Of a DNA stretch of 64,000 nt, positions 37,142 through 47,988 are shown in pieces. Position 1 is the first letter of the stretch, and every line of letters starts with the position of its first letter. The stretch lies in NCBI RefSeq assembly GCF_011684115.1, contig NZ_JAADJV010000002.1:123209-187208 (forward strand). The letters run 5' to 3'. The notes under the pieces are model-generated. The model had not been told where the DNA came from. It made no database searches and saw only the letters and a list, made by a program, of their open reading frames with translations. The position numbers and the translations under genes are program-made. The DNA is from Rahnella aceris. GTDB taxonomy: Bacteria; Pseudomonadota; Gammaproteobacteria; Enterobacterales; Enterobacteriaceae.

Positions 37142-39598
37142 TCATGGCGCTGAAGACTTCTTGGTACGGCGCGTCGGCAATGCCTGCGCCGGATTGTCCG
37201 GCCACGGATGTTTCGGATAGCGCCCTTTCATTTCTTTCTGCACTTCGCGATAAGAACCCTGCCAGAATGCCGCCAGATCGGCGGTGATCTGCAACGGCCT
37301 CTGTGCCGGTGACAGCAGTTCCAGCACCACAGCAACACGCCCTTCCGCCAGTTGCGGGCTACGCTGCTCGCCGAACATCTCCTGCATTCTCACCGAGAGC
37401 GCCGGTGGCTGGTCTGCATGATAACGGATTGGCAGACGACTGCCAGTCGGCACGGTGTAATGAGTCGGCAACGCGCTGTCCAGACGCTGACGCTGTTGCC
37501 AGTCAAGCAGCCTTAGCAAGGCATCATGTAAATCAACCTGCTGCAACGATTTCAGCGAACGAACACCCTGTAAAGAAGGCTGTAACCAGCGTTCCAGACC
37601 GTCGAGCAAAGCCTGATCGTCAACCGAAGGCCAGTCGGCTTCCGGCAACCATTTTGCGGCGCAAAGAAGCCGCACGCGCAATTGCTCCGCGGCGACCGAC
37701 CAGTTCAGCGCCTGCAAACCCTGCGTGCGGATCCAGTCGATCAGCGCCTGTTGCAGCTCTCCGTCGTCCGGCTTTGCCAGCGGATTGGCTTTCAGCACCA
37801 GACGCCCGATCTGCCAGCGGCGCCAGGCGCGCAGCGTGCCTTTTTCTTCATCCCATTCTACCGCCGTCTGTTCTTTGACGACATCCGGCAGGCGCGACGG
37901 AAGTTGCGAAATATCCAGCGTGATCGCCAGCAAAATACGGGCATCCGGGCTGTTGTTGCCCTGTAATAACTGCGGCGCGACCAGCCACGGTGCGCGGGTT
38001 AATCCGTCATCCTGCGGCAAGGACGCCCCCAGTCCGTTCGCCAGCAGATAACGGCCATCTTCGCCGCGACGCTGGGCAATACGATCGCTGAACGCTTGCG
38101 CCAGTAACCACGGCGCGAGCGAAGCATCAGGCTCACCGCTTTTCGCGCCGGTACGCTGCGCCAGTTGTTTTGCCCGCCGCTGCCAGTTTCCCTGCGGACG
38201 GCTGAACCAGTAATCCATATCCGGTAATCCGCCGCGTGGCGGTTCTTCAAGCATTGCCGCCAGCAGCGCCGACGTTGCCAGCGCATCGGGACTTTGTGCT
38301 GTGGCAGAAATCAGCATCGCCGCCAGCCGCGGCTCACAGCCAAGCCGGGCCATGCGTTGTCCGGCAGCGGTGAGTTTACCCTGCGCATCGGTTGCGCCAA
38401 GCTGCTGTAAAAGATTTTTTGCGGCAGACAGCGAAGCGGGGGGCGGCGCATCCAGCCACTGAAGTTGCGCCGGATCCTGACAGCCCCACTGCAACAACTC
38501 CAGCCAGAAACTGCTCAGGTCGCTTTGCAGAATTTCGGCTTCCGCCTGAGCACTGGCGCGTTCCGCCTGCTCTTTGCTGAAAAGATGCCAGCACAAGCCC
38601 GGCTCCAGACGACCGGCACGGCCCGCACGTTGGGTCATCGACGCCTGGCTGATGCGTTGCGTTACCAGCCGCGTCAGGCCGCTGCGCGGGTCAAACTGCG
38701 CGCTGCGCTCCAGACCACTGTCGACCACCAGACGGATACCTTCGATGGTCAGACTGGTTTCAGCAATATTCGTCGCCAGCACCACTTTGCGGCGTCCGGC
38801 CGGTGAGGGCTGAATGGCTTTTTGCTGTTGTTCCAGCGACAGCGCACCGTACAACGGGCAGAGATCGACGTCGTCCGTCAGTCTGCCGGTCAGCAAATTC
38901 TGTACACGGGTGATTTCCGCCACACCGGGTAAAAACAGCAGCATCGAGCCGTGATTTTCACTCATCAGACGGCTGACTACCCGCGCCACGCCTTCATCCA
39001 GCCGTTCGTGTGTCGCGAGAGAAAGATACTGCCTGTCGACCGGAAAACTGCGGCCTGCGGATTCAATCACTGGCGCATCCGGCAGTAAAGAAGACAGGCG
39101 CAGGTTGTCGAGCGTGGCCGACATAATCAGAATTTTTAAATCATCGCGCAGCGCATTCTGCACATCGAGCAACAATGCCAGCGCCAGATCGGCCTGCAAA
39201 CTGCGCTCATGGAATTCATCGAGGATCACCATCGACACGCCGGTCAGTTCGGGATCAGCCTGTACCATGCGGGTCAGAATGCCTTCGGTCACCACTTCAA
39301 GACGGGTCGCCGCGCTGGTTTTGCTTTCTGCACGCATGCGATACCCCACTGTCTGCCCCGGCGTTTCATTCAGTTGCTGCGCCAGACGGAAAGCGACATT
39401 TTTCGCCGCCAGACGGCGCGGCTCAAGCAGCAGGATCTTACCCGACAGGTTGGCCTGTTTCAGCAACTGCAACGGCAGCCAGGTTGATTTACCGGCACCG
39501 GTTGGCGCAAGCAACAGCACCTGCTGAGCCTGTTGCAGTGCAGCTAAAAGCGGTTCGAGTACGGCGCTGACCGGCAAAGAAGACAATGAATGCTCCAT
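37142..39598 (-). CDS. hrpB: ATP-dependent RNA helicase HrpB
   Basis: An 818-residue DEAH-family helicase. Walker A is APTGAGKST (about residues 31-39), motif II LDEFHER, motif III SATLD, motif V TNIAETSLTI and motif VI QRAGRAGR; the HrpB-specific C-terminal domain (about 480-818) follows. Complete length compared with E. coli (809-824). Its biological role in E. coli is not well defined. Divergent from thpR and downstream of the mrcB promoter region; the 190 bases between mrcB and hrpB hold no gene. Confidence 0.95.
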   Translation of the reverse strand: MEHSLSSLPVSAVLEPLLAALQQAQQVLLLAPTGAGKSTWLPLQLLKQANLSGKILLLEPRRLAAKNVAFRLAQQLNETPGQTVGYRMRAESKTSAATRLEVVTEGILTRMVQADPELTGVSMVILDEFHERSLQADLALALLLDVQNALRDDLKILIMSATLDNLRLSSLLPDAPVIESAGRSFPVDRQYLSLATHERLDEGVARVVSRLMSENHGSMLLFLPGVAEITRVQNLLTGRLTDDVDLCPLYGALSLEQQQKAIQPSPAGRRKVVLATNIAETSLTIEGIRLVVDSGLERSAQFDPRSGLTRLVTQRISQASMTQRAGRAGRLEPGLCWHLFSKEQAERASAQAEAEILQSDLSSFWLELLQWGCQDPAQLQWLDAPPPASLSAAKNLLQQLGATDAQGKLTAAGQRMARLGCEPRLAAMLISATAQSPDALATSALLAAMLEEPPRGGLPDMDYWFSRPQGNWQRRAKQLAQRTGAKSGEPDASLAPWLLAQAFSDRIAQRRGEDGRYLLANGLGASLPQDDGLTRAPWLVAPQLLQGNNSPDARILLAITLDISQLPSRLPDVVKEQTAVEWDEEKGTLRAWRRWQIGRLVLKANPLAKPDDGELQQALIDWIRTQGLQALNWSVAAEQLRVRLLCAAKWLPEADWPSVDDQALLDGLERWLQPSLQGVRSLKSLQQVDLHDALLRLLDWQQRQRLDSALPTHYTVPTGSRLPIRYHADQPPALSVRMQEMFGEQRSPQLAEGRVAVVLELLSPAQRPLQITADLAAFWQGSYREVQKEMKGRYPKHPWPDNPAQALPTRRTKKSSAP

Positions 39599-39682
39599 GA
39601 GAGTTAACTTTAAACGGCGGGCATTGTAGCATTTAGCCCCACATCCGGCATGTTGCCGTGATTTGTCTTCACAGGAATCTCT

Positions 39683-40225
39683 ATGTCTGCCGAACGCCGC
39701 CTGTTTTTCGCCTTATCGCTGCCCGCAAAAATGCAAAAGCAGGTGATTAAGTGGCGCGCGGACCACTTCCCGGCGGACACTGGCCGCCCCGTCACAGCCG
39801 CTAATCTGCATATTACGCTGGCGTTTCTCGGTGAAGTCAGCGCCCTCAAAGAGGCCGCGCTGACCCGCGTCGCCGGGCGCATTCAGGGACAGAAATTCAG
39901 CGTAGTACTGGATGATATTGGCCACTGGCCGGGCTCCGGCGTGGTATGGATTGGCACAAAACGCGCGCCCAATGCCTTGTTGCAACTGGCGTCCGTATTG
40001 CGATCTCACGCTGCGCGCAACGGTTGTCATCAGAGTACACTGCCGTTTCATCCGCATGTGTCGCTGTACCGCAATGCGACCCGTCCGGTCGCGGTTCCTC
40101 CGGCCACACCTGGCTGGCAACTGGACGCCACAGAATTCAGTTTGTACGAATCCCTGTTTGAGCGGGGGCGCACCCGTTATCACTGCCTGCAAACCTGGCC
40201 GCTGGGCGATACGCAGGCAACCTGA
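39683..40225 (+). CDS. thpR: RNA 2',3'-cyclic phosphodiesterase (2'-5' RNA ligase family)
   Basis: A 180-residue cytoplasmic member of the 2H phosphoesterase superfamily. Both catalytic HxTx-type motifs are present: HITL at H43 and HVSL near residue 127 (Ser in place of Thr). It opens 2',3'-cyclic phosphates and in vitro ligates 2'-5' RNA ends; the physiological substrate is unclear. Starts MSAERRLFFALSLP, matching E. coli ThpR/LigT. 48 bases before sfsA, probably co-transcribed. Confidence 0.93.
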   Translation: MSAERRLFFALSLPAKMQKQVIKWRADHFPADTGRPVTAANLHITLAFLGEVSALKEAALTRVAGRIQGQKFSVVLDDIGHWPGSGVVWIGTKRAPNALLQLASVLRSHAARNGCHQSTLPFHPHVSLYRNATRPVAVPPATPGWQLDATEFSLYESLFERGRTRYHCLQTWPLGDTQAT

Positions 40226-40273
40226 TCTCTTTTAGCCCTCTTTTTAACAAGAACATTTCACACGGAAACTTTC

Positions 40274-41008
40274 ATGCACTTCGAGCCTGCGCTTCAATCG
40301 GCTACGCTGATCAAACGTTACAAACGGTTTCTCGCTGACGTGATTACGCCGGACGGCACGGAACTGACCTTGCACTGCGCCAACACCGGCGCGATGACCG
40401 GTTGCGCGACTCCCGGCGACACCGTCTGGTATTCCACCTCGGACAATCTCAAACGTAAATATCCACACAGCTGGGAACTGACCGAAACCCAACAAAAACA
40501 CTGGATTTGCGTCAATACGCTGCGGGCCAATCAACTGGTCCGTGAGGCAATCAATGAACAGCAAATACCGGAATTATCCGGTTACAGTAAATTAACAACA
40601 GAAGTAAAATACGGCGCCGAAAACAGCCGTATAGACTTGATGTTACAGGCAGAAAATCAACCGGACTGCTATATTGAAGTGAAGTCTGTCACGTTGCTGC
40701 AGGAGGGGTTGGGATTCTTTCCCGACGCAGTCACACTGCGCGGTCAGAAGCATTTACGCGAGTTACAGTCGATGGCAGAGCAGGGGCAGCGGGCGGTACT
40801 TTTCTTCGCTGTTTTACATTCAGGTATTGAAAGCGTATCCGCTGCACACCATATTGATCCGCGTTATACCGATTTACTGAAGTATGTCCAAAACAAGGGT
40901 GTCGAAGTGATGTGCTACAGTGCTGAGCTTTCTGCTGAGGGTATGCGCCTCACAAAAAGGTTACCGCTGCTGGCAATATCAGCCAGTGAACATAAAGAGT
41001 TCGGATAA
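40274..41008 (+). CDS. sfsA: Sugar fermentation stimulation protein SfsA
   Basis: A 244-residue protein matching E. coli SfsA (234). It has an OB-like N-terminal domain ([21 protein letters not shown]) and a C-terminal nuclease-like fold whose motif-bearing segments are SRIDLML and [10 protein letters not shown] (the D...ExK pattern of PD-(D/E)xK enzymes). Originally described as a DNA-binding protein that stimulates mal genes when overproduced; nuclease activity is inferred from the fold. Conserved position between thpR and dksA. The following 230 bases to dksA hold no gene and presumably its promoter. Confidence 0.94.
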   Translation: MHFEPALQSATLIKRYKRFLADVITPDGTELTLHCANTGAMTGCATPGDTVWYSTSDNLKRKYPHSWELTETQQKHWICVNTLRANQLVREAINEQQIPELSGYSKLTTEVKYGAENSRIDLMLQAENQPDCYIEVKSVTLLQEGLGFFPDAVTLRGQKHLRELQSMAEQGQRAVLFFAVLHSGIESVSAAHHIDPRYTDLLKYVQNKGVEVMCYSAELSAEGMRLTKRLPLLAISASEHKEFG

Positions 41009-41238
41009 CCCTGTAATAACCTGTCGGCGGCATAAAAAACAGGTCGCGAATACGCTTTTCCTCACAGGCTTGTCAAGCACCTGCGATGAATAATTGCCAA
41101 CCTCGTTGCCTTCTGTTATTTATAGCGGCCTGATTTTTTCCCCCGTTGGGGATCGAAATGTTCGAAGCCTGTACGTTGCGGCTATGCCGGAACGGGAAAA
41201 GTGGATGAACATAGTGCGTGTTATGTAGGAGAAGCATC

Positions 41239-41694
41239 ATGCAAGAAGGCCAAACCCGTAAGACGTCGTCCTTGAGCATTCTCGCTATCGCTGGGGTGCA
41301 GCCGTATCAAGAGAAGCCGGGCGAAGAGTATATGAACGACGCTCAGCTGGCTCACTTCAAAAAGATTCTTGAAGCATGGCGCAATCAGCTCAGGGATGAA
41401 GTCGATCGTACCGTTTCACACATGCAGGATGAAGCCGCAAACTTCCCTGATCCGGTAGACCGTGCCGCTCAGGAAGAAGAATTCAGCCTCGAACTGCGTA
41501 ACCGTGACCGTGAACGTAAGCTGATCAAAAAGATTGAAAAAACACTGAAAAAAGTGGAAGACGAGGATTTCGGCTATTGCGATTCCTGTGGTGTTGAGAT
41601 TGGCATCCGCCGTCTTGAAGCCCGTCCTACCGCTGATTTGTGTATCGACTGTAAGACTCTGGCAGAAATCCGCGAAAAGCAGATGGCTGGCTAA
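41239..41694 (+). CDS. dksA: RNA polymerase-binding transcription factor DksA
   Basis: A 151-residue secondary-channel factor that acts with ppGpp in the stringent response. Almost identical to E. coli DksA: coiled-coil with the tip motif DPVDRA (D71, D74, A76) and a Cys4 zinc finger (YCDSCG ... LCIDCK; C114, C117, C135, C138). The ATG at 41239 follows AGGAGAAG; a seven-residue upstream extension is not supported. First of dksA-gluQRS, separated by a hairpin. Confidence 0.98.
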   Translation: MQEGQTRKTSSLSILAIAGVQPYQEKPGEEYMNDAQLAHFKKILEAWRNQLRDEVDRTVSHMQDEAANFPDPVDRAAQEEEFSLELRNRDRERKLIKKIEKTLKKVEDEDFGYCDSCGVEIGIRRLEARPTADLCIDCKTLAEIREKQMAG

Positions 41695-41707
41695 GTCCCC
41701 GGGTTCC

Positions 41708-41738
41708 ACGCGGTGCGTCATGCACCGCGTTCCCTTTT
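41708..41738 (+). terminator. Terminator-like hairpin between dksA and gluQRS
   Basis: A 9-bp perfect stem (ACGCGGTGC / GCACCGCGT), GTCAT loop, then TCCCTTTT. The T tract is interrupted, so partial read-through into gluQRS is likely, as described for E. coli dksA-gluQ. Confidence 0.7.
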
Positions 41739-41756
41739 AACGCTGTCCCCATTCGT

Positions 41757-42632
41757 ATGCCGCAAGAACAACACTACACAGGCCGTTTCGCCCCCTCACC
41801 TTCCGGTGACCTTCATTTTGGCTCCCTGATCGCCGCTCTCGGCAGTTATCTGCACGCCCGCTCACAAAATGGCATCTGGTTAGTGCGCATTGACGATATC
41901 GATCCGCCGCGTGAAATCCCCGGTTCTGCTGACCGTATCCTGAGAACGCTGGAGCGTTACGGGCTGGAATGGGATGGCGATGTGCTCTGGCAGTCAAAAC
42001 GTCACGGCGCTTACCGCGACGTGCTGGACTGGCTGTATCAGCAGCAAAAAAGTTATTACTGCACCTGTACCCGCCAGCGTATTGCGCAAATCGGTGGCAC
42101 CTATGACGGCCACTGCCGCAGCCTGCAACTCAGCCCGGAAAATGCGGCCATACGTCTGCATCAGACGTTGCCGGTGTACGGTTTTGACGATGATTTTCAG
42201 GGGCATTTACAGGCCAGTCCTAAACTGGCCGAAGAAGATTTTATTATCCGTCGCCGCGACGGGCTGTTTGCCTATAATCTGGCAGTAGTGATCGATGACC
42301 ATTTTCAGGGCGTGAATCACATTGTGCGCGGCGCGGATCTGATTGAACCGACCGTGCGCCAGATTTCGCTGTACCGGCATCTGGGTTATCCGCAGCCGGG
42401 ATATCTGCATTTGCCACTGGCCGTCAATGAAGAAGGCAACAAGCTTTCCAAGCAGAATCACGCGCCGGCACTGCCCGCAGGCGATCCGCGACCGGTTATC
42501 ATTAAGGCGCTGAAATTTTTAGGGCAAACGTTGCCGGAAAACTGGCAGGATTACACTTTGCCTTTATTATTACGCTGGGCGACAACGCACTGGACACCAT
42601 CAGCGATACCGCGTCAGAGCGCTAATGCATAG
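41757..42632 (+). CDS. gluQRS: Glutamyl-Q tRNA(Asp) synthetase
   Basis: A 291-residue paralogue of the catalytic half of GluRS that attaches glutamate to queuosine at position 34 of tRNA(Asp). HIGH-type motif in [19 protein letters not shown]-type in KLSKQNHA, and a zinc site (YCTCTRQRI ... YDGHC). It lacks the anticodon-binding half of GluRS, as the family should. Follows dksA by 62 bases, the conserved arrangement, and precedes pcnB. Confidence 0.96.
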   Translation: MPQEQHYTGRFAPSPSGDLHFGSLIAALGSYLHARSQNGIWLVRIDDIDPPREIPGSADRILRTLERYGLEWDGDVLWQSKRHGAYRDVLDWLYQQQKSYYCTCTRQRIAQIGGTYDGHCRSLQLSPENAAIRLHQTLPVYGFDDDFQGHLQASPKLAEEDFIIRRRDGLFAYNLAVVIDDHFQGVNHIVRGADLIEPTVRQISLYRHLGYPQPGYLHLPLAVNEEGNKLSKQNHAPALPAGDPRPVIIKALKFLGQTLPENWQDYTLPLLLRWATTHWTPSAIPRQSANA

Positions 42633-42731
42633 CAGATGTGACTTCGGCATTCTCAAAGCGCCTGTCGTGAGCTATGATTAGCCGCTGTTTTTGCGTCACG
42701 TCAATTTTTTCAGTCACTATCGAGGTGTACC

Positions 42732-44471
42732 ATTTTTACCCGAGTAGCCAATTTTTGCCGTAAGGTGCTAGTTCGTGAAGATAAAGTCGTTCGTGAAGAA
42801 AAGGCTGTTCATGACGAAGCCGCGCTTCATGGAGAACCTAATCGCGAGGAGAATTCCCGTCGTGATCCGTCTCCTGTGGCCGAAGGCAATGTGAAGGCAA
42901 ACAATCCTGAACGTCGTGAAAATCGCGGCCGTCGGGAAGACAACGCGAACAGAGGCGAACGCCGCAATAACAACAGCCGCCGCTCTTCTTCATCTTATCC
43001 GCCGCGTGGTGAACGCAGCGATAACCGTGGTGATCGTAATAACGAGCCGCGCGCCGACCGCAACGTACAGCGCGCTCCGCGCCCTTCTGTCGAACATGTA
43101 CAGAAACCGCGCCCCTCATTCGATTACGCCGGTGAAACCCGTGCGATGACCATTATTCCCCGCGATGAGCACAATATTTCTCGTCGTGATATCAGCGAAA
43201 ACGCCCTGAAAGTCTTGTACCGCCTGAACAAGTCTGGCTTTGAAGCCTTCCTGGTCGGCGGCGGTGTGCGTGATTTGCTGCTGGATAAAAAACCAAAAGA
43301 TTTCGACATCACCACCAACGCAACGCCGGATCAGGTACGCAAGCTGTTCCGTAACTGCCGTCTGGTTGGTCGTCGTTTTCGTCTGGCTCACGTGATGTTT
43401 GGGCCGGAAATCATCGAAGTGGCGACGTTCCGCGGTCACCATGAACAGCACGAAGAAACCGAAGATAAAAACGTATCCCAGCAGGCTGTGAACGGCATGC
43501 TGCTGCGCGACAACATTTTCGGCACCATTGAAGACGACGCCCAGCGCCGTGACTTCACCATTAACAGCCTGTATTACGGCGTCGCGGACTTCACCGTACG
43601 TGATTACACCGGTGGTCTGCGCGACCTGGAAAACGGCATCATCCGTCTGATCGGTGATCCTGAAACCCGTTATCGTGAAGATCCGGTGCGTATGCTGCGC
43701 GCAGTTCGTTTCGCAGCCAAACTGGACATGAAAATCAGCCCGGAAACGGCCGAACCGATCCCACGTCTGGCAACGCTGTTACAGGAAATCCCGCCAGCGC
43801 GTCTGTTCGAAGAATCCCTGAAGCTGTTGCAGGCCGGTTACGGTTACGAGACGTATAAAAAGCTTTGTGAATACCAGCTGTTCCAGCCGTTGTTCCCGCT
43901 GATTGCCCGCCAGTTTACTGAGCAAGGCGACAGCCCGATGGAACACATTCTGATTCAGGTGCTGAAAAATACCGACCACCGTCTGCATAACGATCAGCGC
44001 GTCAATCCGGCGTTCCTGTTCGCCGCTATGCTGTGGTATCCGGTGATCGAGCATGCACAGAAGCTGGCGCAGGAAGGCGGTCTGACCTATTACGACGCCT
44101 TCGCGCTGGCAATGAACGATGTGCTCGACGAGCAATGCCGTACGCTGGCCATTCCAAAACGTATTACCACGCTGGTACGTGATATCTGGGCGCTGCAACT
44201 GCGCCTGTCACGTCGTCAGGGCAAACGTGCGCACAAGCTGATGGAGCATCCTAAGTTCCGCGCGGCGTATGATTTACTGGTACTGCGCGCTGAAGTCGAA
44301 CAGCACCGCGAATTGCAGAGTCTGGCGCAGTGGTGGGGCGAGTTCCAGGAAGCGACACCGGCATCGCAGAAAAGCATGCTCGGTACGTTGGGTGACGACG
44401 CTGTACCTGCACGCCGTGCACGTACCCGCCGTCCGCGTAAACGGGCGCCGCGCAAGGATGGCGGTCAATGA
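42732..44471 (+). CDS. pcnB: Poly(A) polymerase I, AUU start
   Basis: A 579-residue enzyme that adds 3' poly(A) tails to RNA and marks them for decay. The reading frame from ATT at 42732, with GAGGTG 4 bases upstream, encodes [12 protein letters not shown], identical in sequence to the start of E. coli PAP I, whose initiation codon is the rare AUU; the GTG at 42765 lies inside this conserved segment. Head-domain motifs: [20 protein letters not shown] (catalytic Asp pair), [26 protein letters not shown]. Residues about 15-135 are an Arg/Asn/Glu-rich low-complexity insert absent from E. coli. A basic tail ([15 protein letters not shown]) ends the protein. Confidence 0.95.
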   Translation: MFTRVANFCRKVLVREDKVVREEKAVHDEAALHGEPNREENSRRDPSPVAEGNVKANNPERRENRGRREDNANRGERRNNNSRRSSSSYPPRGERSDNRGDRNNEPRADRNVQRAPRPSVEHVQKPRPSFDYAGETRAMTIIPRDEHNISRRDISENALKVLYRLNKSGFEAFLVGGGVRDLLLDKKPKDFDITTNATPDQVRKLFRNCRLVGRRFRLAHVMFGPEIIEVATFRGHHEQHEETEDKNVSQQAVNGMLLRDNIFGTIEDDAQRRDFTINSLYYGVADFTVRDYTGGLRDLENGIIRLIGDPETRYREDPVRMLRAVRFAAKLDMKISPETAEPIPRLATLLQEIPPARLFEESLKLLQAGYGYETYKKLCEYQLFQPLFPLIARQFTEQGDSPMEHILIQVLKNTDHRLHNDQRVNPAFLFAAMLWYPVIEHAQKLAQEGGLTYYDAFALAMNDVLDEQCRTLAIPKRITTLVRDIWALQLRLSRRQGKRAHKLMEHPKFRAAYDLLVLRAEVEQHRELQSLAQWWGEFQEATPASQKSMLGTLGDDAVPARRARTRRPRKRAPRKDGGQ

Positions 44472-44947
44472 TCCGCGTTTACCTGGCTCTGGGCAGTAAT
44501 CTTGCCCGTCCGCTTGACCAGGTAAACTGTGCGCTGGAGGCGCTGGCACATTTGCCGCGCACCCGCTTTGTGGCCGCATCCCCGTTTTACCGCAGTAAAC
44601 CGCTGGGACCACAGGATCAACCTGATTATCTGAATGCTGTGGTGGCGCTCGATACGCTGCTGCCGCCGGAAGAGTTGCTCGATTGCACACAAGGGATCGA
44701 GCAAAATCAGGGACGCGTTCGCAAAGCCGAACGCTGGGGGCCGCGGACGTTAGATCTTGATATGCTGATTTATGGCGATCAGGTGATCAACACCGAGCGT
44801 TTAACGGTGCCGCATTACGACATGAAAAACCGCGAATTCATGCTGTATCCGCTGGCCGATCTGGCACCAGAACTGGTGTTCCCTGACGGCGAAACCTTGC
44901 AAACTCTGCTCGCCCGCGTGCCGCTTAACGGTCTGACCAAATGGTAA
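44468..44947 (+). CDS. folK: HPPK, 2-amino-4-hydroxy-6-hydroxymethyldihydropteridine pyrophosphokinase
   Basis: A 159-residue folate-pathway enzyme that transfers pyrophosphate from ATP to 6-hydroxymethyl-dihydropterin. Family signs: [16 protein letters not shown], the [20 protein letters not shown] signature split as [11 protein letters not shown] and LDMLIYGD, and [22 protein letters not shown]. The ATG overlaps the pcnB stop (ATGA), so translation is coupled, as in E. coli. Convergent with qseC. Confidence 0.96.
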   Translation: MIRVYLALGSNLARPLDQVNCALEALAHLPRTRFVAASPFYRSKPLGPQDQPDYLNAVVALDTLLPPEELLDCTQGIEQNQGRVRKAERWGPRTLDLDMLIYGDQVINTERLTVPHYDMKNREFMLYPLADLAPELVFPDGETLQTLLARVPLNGLTKW

Positions 44948-44965
44948 GTCGCTCAGCGACTTACC
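44943..44965. repeat. Palindrome across the folK and qseC stop codons
   Basis: A perfect 10-bp inverted repeat (GGTAAGTCGC / GCGACTTACC) with a three-base loop. It includes the stop codons of both convergent genes and no T run follows. Possibly a compact bidirectional 3'-end structure. Confidence 0.6.
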
Positions 44966-46338
44966 CGCACTTCCAACCCACCTTCTGCTCTATTTTGATA
45001 AACCACGTTCAGATGATGTAACTGCGCGATCCTTTGTACGATCGAAATCCCCAATCCGCTGCCCGTTTGTTCCTGTCCTGGTGGCCGGTAAAAACGCTCA
45101 CCGAGCCTTGCCAGATGTTCATTGCTGATGCCCGGCCCCTGATCTTCAACCGTCATTCCCCACGGTTTCAGTCGCACCGTCACGCAGGTTCCGGCTGGCG
45201 AATAACGGATCGCGTTATCCAGCAGATTGCGCACCATCAGCGAAAGCAGCAGCGACTGACCACGCATTTCAGGCGGAACGCCCTGCTGTTCAAAACGTAA
45301 TTCGATACCTTTGCCGTGCGCGCGGTAATCCTGTTCCGCCAGACTTTGAGTGACCAGCGAAGGCCAGTCGATACGTTCCAGCTCTTCAGGCGTGGAAAAA
45401 CTTTCCAGCCGAGAAAGTGTCAGCAGTTGATCCACCAGCCGCGTAGCGCGATCGATACTGATCGTCAGATTTTCCAGCGCATGGTCGCGCATTTCAGCGT
45501 CATCGCCGGAAAGCTGTACGACTTCGGTTTGCACACGTAAAGCCGCCAGCGGACTGCGCAGCTCGTGAGCGGCATCAGACGTAAACCGCCGTTCACGCAC
45601 CAGCATCTCACTCGTACGGTCAAACAGAGAATTGAGCGCATTTGCCAGCGGCAACACCTCGCCGGGTAACTGATGAGTCTCGATGGGCGCGGCATCTTCC
45701 GGCGAGCGCTGACGCAAACCTTCCGCCACGCGGCGCAGCGGCCGCAGTTCAAGCGTCACCATCACAATCAGCGCCAGTAACAAAATGGGCAACGAAGCCA
45801 GCCACGGCGTCAGCTGGCCACTCACCAGGCTCCAGGCCATATCATTGCGGTAATCCTGTTCCTGCCCGACCGCGACGCGATATTGTCCGTCCGGCGAAGT
45901 CAGCCAGACCATACGCCAGACATCGCTGTCCCCTCTCAGCTCGACATCGTTAAACCCCTGCGTGTCACCGTCAAAACGGATGCGTTTGCCGTTCTCGCCA
46001 TCATTGAGCAGCATCTGCCCGTGACGATTGAAGATGGCAAACGTCAGCGCGTCGTCATCGGTATGGCCGCGTGAGCCCTTGCGGACCATTTTTTTAGTGT
46101 CCGGCAGCTCAGTGTCTTTTTGCAGATTGAGCCGGTCGCCTAAGCCGGTGGCAGCCAGACGTTTGGCGAACAGCATCTGCTGGGTATCGAAAACTTCGTT
46201 GATATGTTTGCGGGTCTGATGCCACGCTACACCGCTGGCAATCAGCCAGGTCAGCAGCGCCAGCAGGGAAAAAAGCAGGATAAGGCGCAGGCGCAGACTC
46301 AGATTGTTCAGCTTTTGCAGTTTCTTCAGCCGCCTCAC
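44953..46338 (-). CDS. qseC: Sensor histidine kinase QseC
   Basis: A 461-residue inner-membrane kinase. TM1 about 17-38 ([20 protein letters not shown]), periplasmic sensor about 40-185 ([21 protein letters not shown] as in E. coli QseC), TM2 about 188-207, then HAMP-like linker, phospho-acceptor His in [13 protein letters not shown] box [17 protein letters not shown] and [10 protein letters not shown]. coli QseC responds to autoinducer-3 and catecholamines. The start is GTG at 46338, preceded by AAGGAGGGG and overlapping the qseB stop (GTGA). It resembles QseC more than PmrB by the sensor segment. Confidence 0.88.
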   Translation of the reverse strand: MRRLKKLQKLNNLSLRLRLILLFSLLALLTWLIASGVAWHQTRKHINEVFDTQQMLFAKRLAATGLGDRLNLQKDTELPDTKKMVRKGSRGHTDDDALTFAIFNRHGQMLLNDGENGKRIRFDGDTQGFNDVELRGDSDVWRMVWLTSPDGQYRVAVGQEQDYRNDMAWSLVSGQLTPWLASLPILLLALIVMVTLELRPLRRVAEGLRQRSPEDAAPIETHQLPGEVLPLANALNSLFDRTSEMLVRERRFTSDAAHELRSPLAALRVQTEVVQLSGDDAEMRDHALENLTISIDRATRLVDQLLTLSRLESFSTPEELERIDWPSLVTQSLAEQDYRAHGKGIELRFEQQGVPPEMRGQSLLLSLMVRNLLDNAIRYSPAGTCVTVRLKPWGMTVEDQGPGISNEHLARLGERFYRPPGQEQTGSGLGISIVQRIAQLHHLNVVYQNRAEGGLEVRVSR

Positions 46339-47021
46339 GCTTCCCCTCCTTCACCCGGTTTTATCTCATCCCCGAGCGTGTACCCCACGCCATGCACGGT
46401 GCGAATAAAGCCTTTGCCAAGTTTGCTGCGCAGATGGTGAATATGGACTTCCACCGCGTTACTGCTGACCTCGTCTTCCCAGCTGTAGAGCTTTTCCTGA
46501 ATAAGCGTACGCGCCAGCACACGACCTTTGTTGCGAAGAAACAACTCCAGCACAGTCACTTCACGCGGGGTCAGCGTCACGGCTTCTCCGTTGAGCGTCA
46601 CACTGCGGGCTGCGGGATCAAATTCCACTGCGCCATGGGTTACCTTCGGCGTTATCACGCCGTGGCGACGGCGGATCAGCGCCTGCAACCGTGCTGCGAC
46701 TTCCACCAGCGCGAATGGCTTACACAGATAATCATCGGCACCGGCCTGCAACCCGCCGACGCGCTGCTCCAGCGCATCGCGCGCGGTGAGGATAAGCACT
46801 GGCGTATCCCGGCCAGCCTTTCGCCATTCACGCAAAAGCTGCATACCATCCATACCCGGCAGGCTTAAATCGAGGATCACGGCATCGTACGGCGCACTGT
46901 CAAGCGCGGCCTTGCCGGTCAGCCCGTCGGTAAACCAGTCGAGCGTAAAACCCAGTTTCGCCAGCCCGGCTTTGATGCCGTCGCCAATCATCTTGTCGTC
47001 TTCAATCAATAGAATTCGCAT
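46335..47021 (-). CDS. qseB: Response regulator QseB
   Basis: A 228-residue OmpR/PhoB-type regulator. Receiver domain 1-120 with acidic pocket E7/D8, phospho-acceptor D51 ([12 protein letters not shown]) and K101-type segment DDYLCKPFA; winged-helix DNA-binding domain about 130-222 ([32 protein letters not shown]). Matches E. coli QseB (219 residues) nearly throughout. The ATG at 47021 is the family start; a seven-residue extension is not supported. First gene of qseBC; downstream kinase overlaps by four bases. Divergent from panB. Confidence 0.9.
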   Translation of the reverse strand: MRILLIEDDKMIGDGIKAGLAKLGFTLDWFTDGLTGKAALDSAPYDAVILDLSLPGMDGMQLLREWRKAGRDTPVLILTARDALEQRVGGLQAGADDYLCKPFALVEVAARLQALIRRRHGVITPKVTHGAVEFDPAARSVTLNGEAVTLTPREVTVLELFLRNKGRVLARTLIQEKLYSWEDEVSSNAVEVHIHHLRSKLGKGFIRTVHGVGYTLGDEIKPGEGGEA

Positions 47022-47179
47022 GGTTCCCTCCGTTTTTGCCATTATAGCCGAGGCTTCTTAATCACTTCTTAAGACACAGATCATCCTGCCCGTTATCAAA
47101 CAAGCTGTCTGACTTTCGGCTCATACAGTAGAATACTGGCATCGTATTCATCCGATGAATTATTCAAAGGAACGTGTTC

Positions 47180-47974
47180 ATGAAACCAACCACGCTGAGC
47201 CAGCTTCGCCAATGGAAGCAGGAAAAACATAAATTTGCGACCATTACCGCGTATGACGCCAGTTTTGCGCAGCTGTTTGCGGAACAAGGGATCAGCGTCA
47301 TGCTGATTGGCGATTCTCTGGGCATGGTCGTTCAGGGTCAGGATTCCACCCTGCCAGTGACGGTAGAAGAAATTGCTTACCATACGCGTTGTGTGCGTCG
47401 CGGCGCACCTCACGCGTTATTGCTCGCTGACCTGCCGTTCATGAGTTACGCCACGCCGGAGCAGGCGTTTGAAAGCGCCGCCGTGCTGATGCGCGCGGGC
47501 GGCAATATGGTCAAACTCGAAGGCGGAAGCTGGCTGTGTGATACGGTCAGAATGCTGACCGAACGCGCAGTGCCGGTGTGTGGCCATCTGGGGCTGACGC
47601 CACAGTCGGTGAATATTTTCGGCGGCTACAAAGTTCAGGGTCGCGATGAAGTCGCCGCCAATCAGCTGATCAAAGATGCGATGATGCTCGAAGAAGCGGG
47701 TGCGCAACTGCTGGTGCTGGAATGTGTGCCGGTCGATCTGGCACGCCGCGTCACCGAAGAACTCAGTATTCCGGTTATCGGCATCGGCGCAGGCAATGTG
47801 ACCGACGGCCAGATTCTGGTGATGCACGACGCATTCGGCATTACCGGCGGCCATACGCCAAAATTCGCCAAAGACTTCCTCAGCGAAGCGGGCGATATTC
47901 GTGGCGCGGTGCGTTTGTATGTTGATCAGGTCGCGCAAGGCGTGTATCCGGGTGAAGAACATTCCTTTAAATAA
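47180..47974 (+). CDS. panB: 3-methyl-2-oxobutanoate hydroxymethyltransferase
   Basis: A 264-residue TIM-barrel enzyme that makes ketopantoate from alpha-ketoisovalerate and methylene-tetrahydrofolate, the first pantothenate step. Family signs: [27 protein letters not shown] (metal-binding Asp), [30 protein letters not shown] and [18 protein letters not shown]. The ATG at 47180 is 8 bases after AAAGGA and gives MKPTTLSQL as in E. coli; the GTG six bases earlier is less well placed. Leads panBCD; panC follows after 14 bases. Confidence 0.97.
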   Translation: MKPTTLSQLRQWKQEKHKFATITAYDASFAQLFAEQGISVMLIGDSLGMVVQGQDSTLPVTVEEIAYHTRCVRRGAPHALLLADLPFMSYATPEQAFESAAVLMRAGGNMVKLEGGSWLCDTVRMLTERAVPVCGHLGLTPQSVNIFGGYKVQGRDEVAANQLIKDAMMLEEAGAQLLVLECVPVDLARRVTEELSIPVIGIGAGNVTDGQILVMHDAFGITGGHTPKFAKDFLSEAGDIRGAVRLYVDQVAQGVYPGEEHSFK

Positions 47975-47988
47975 TCGGGAGAAGGCTG

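Noticed and set aside
41073..41279. Minus-strand 68-codon ORF upstream of dksA
   Set aside because: Covers the dksA leader and start; no similarity or ribosome binding site.
42765..42767. GTG as start of pcnB
   Set aside because: It falls inside the conserved [12 protein letters not shown] segment, whose first codon is ATT at 42732 with a good ribosome binding site.
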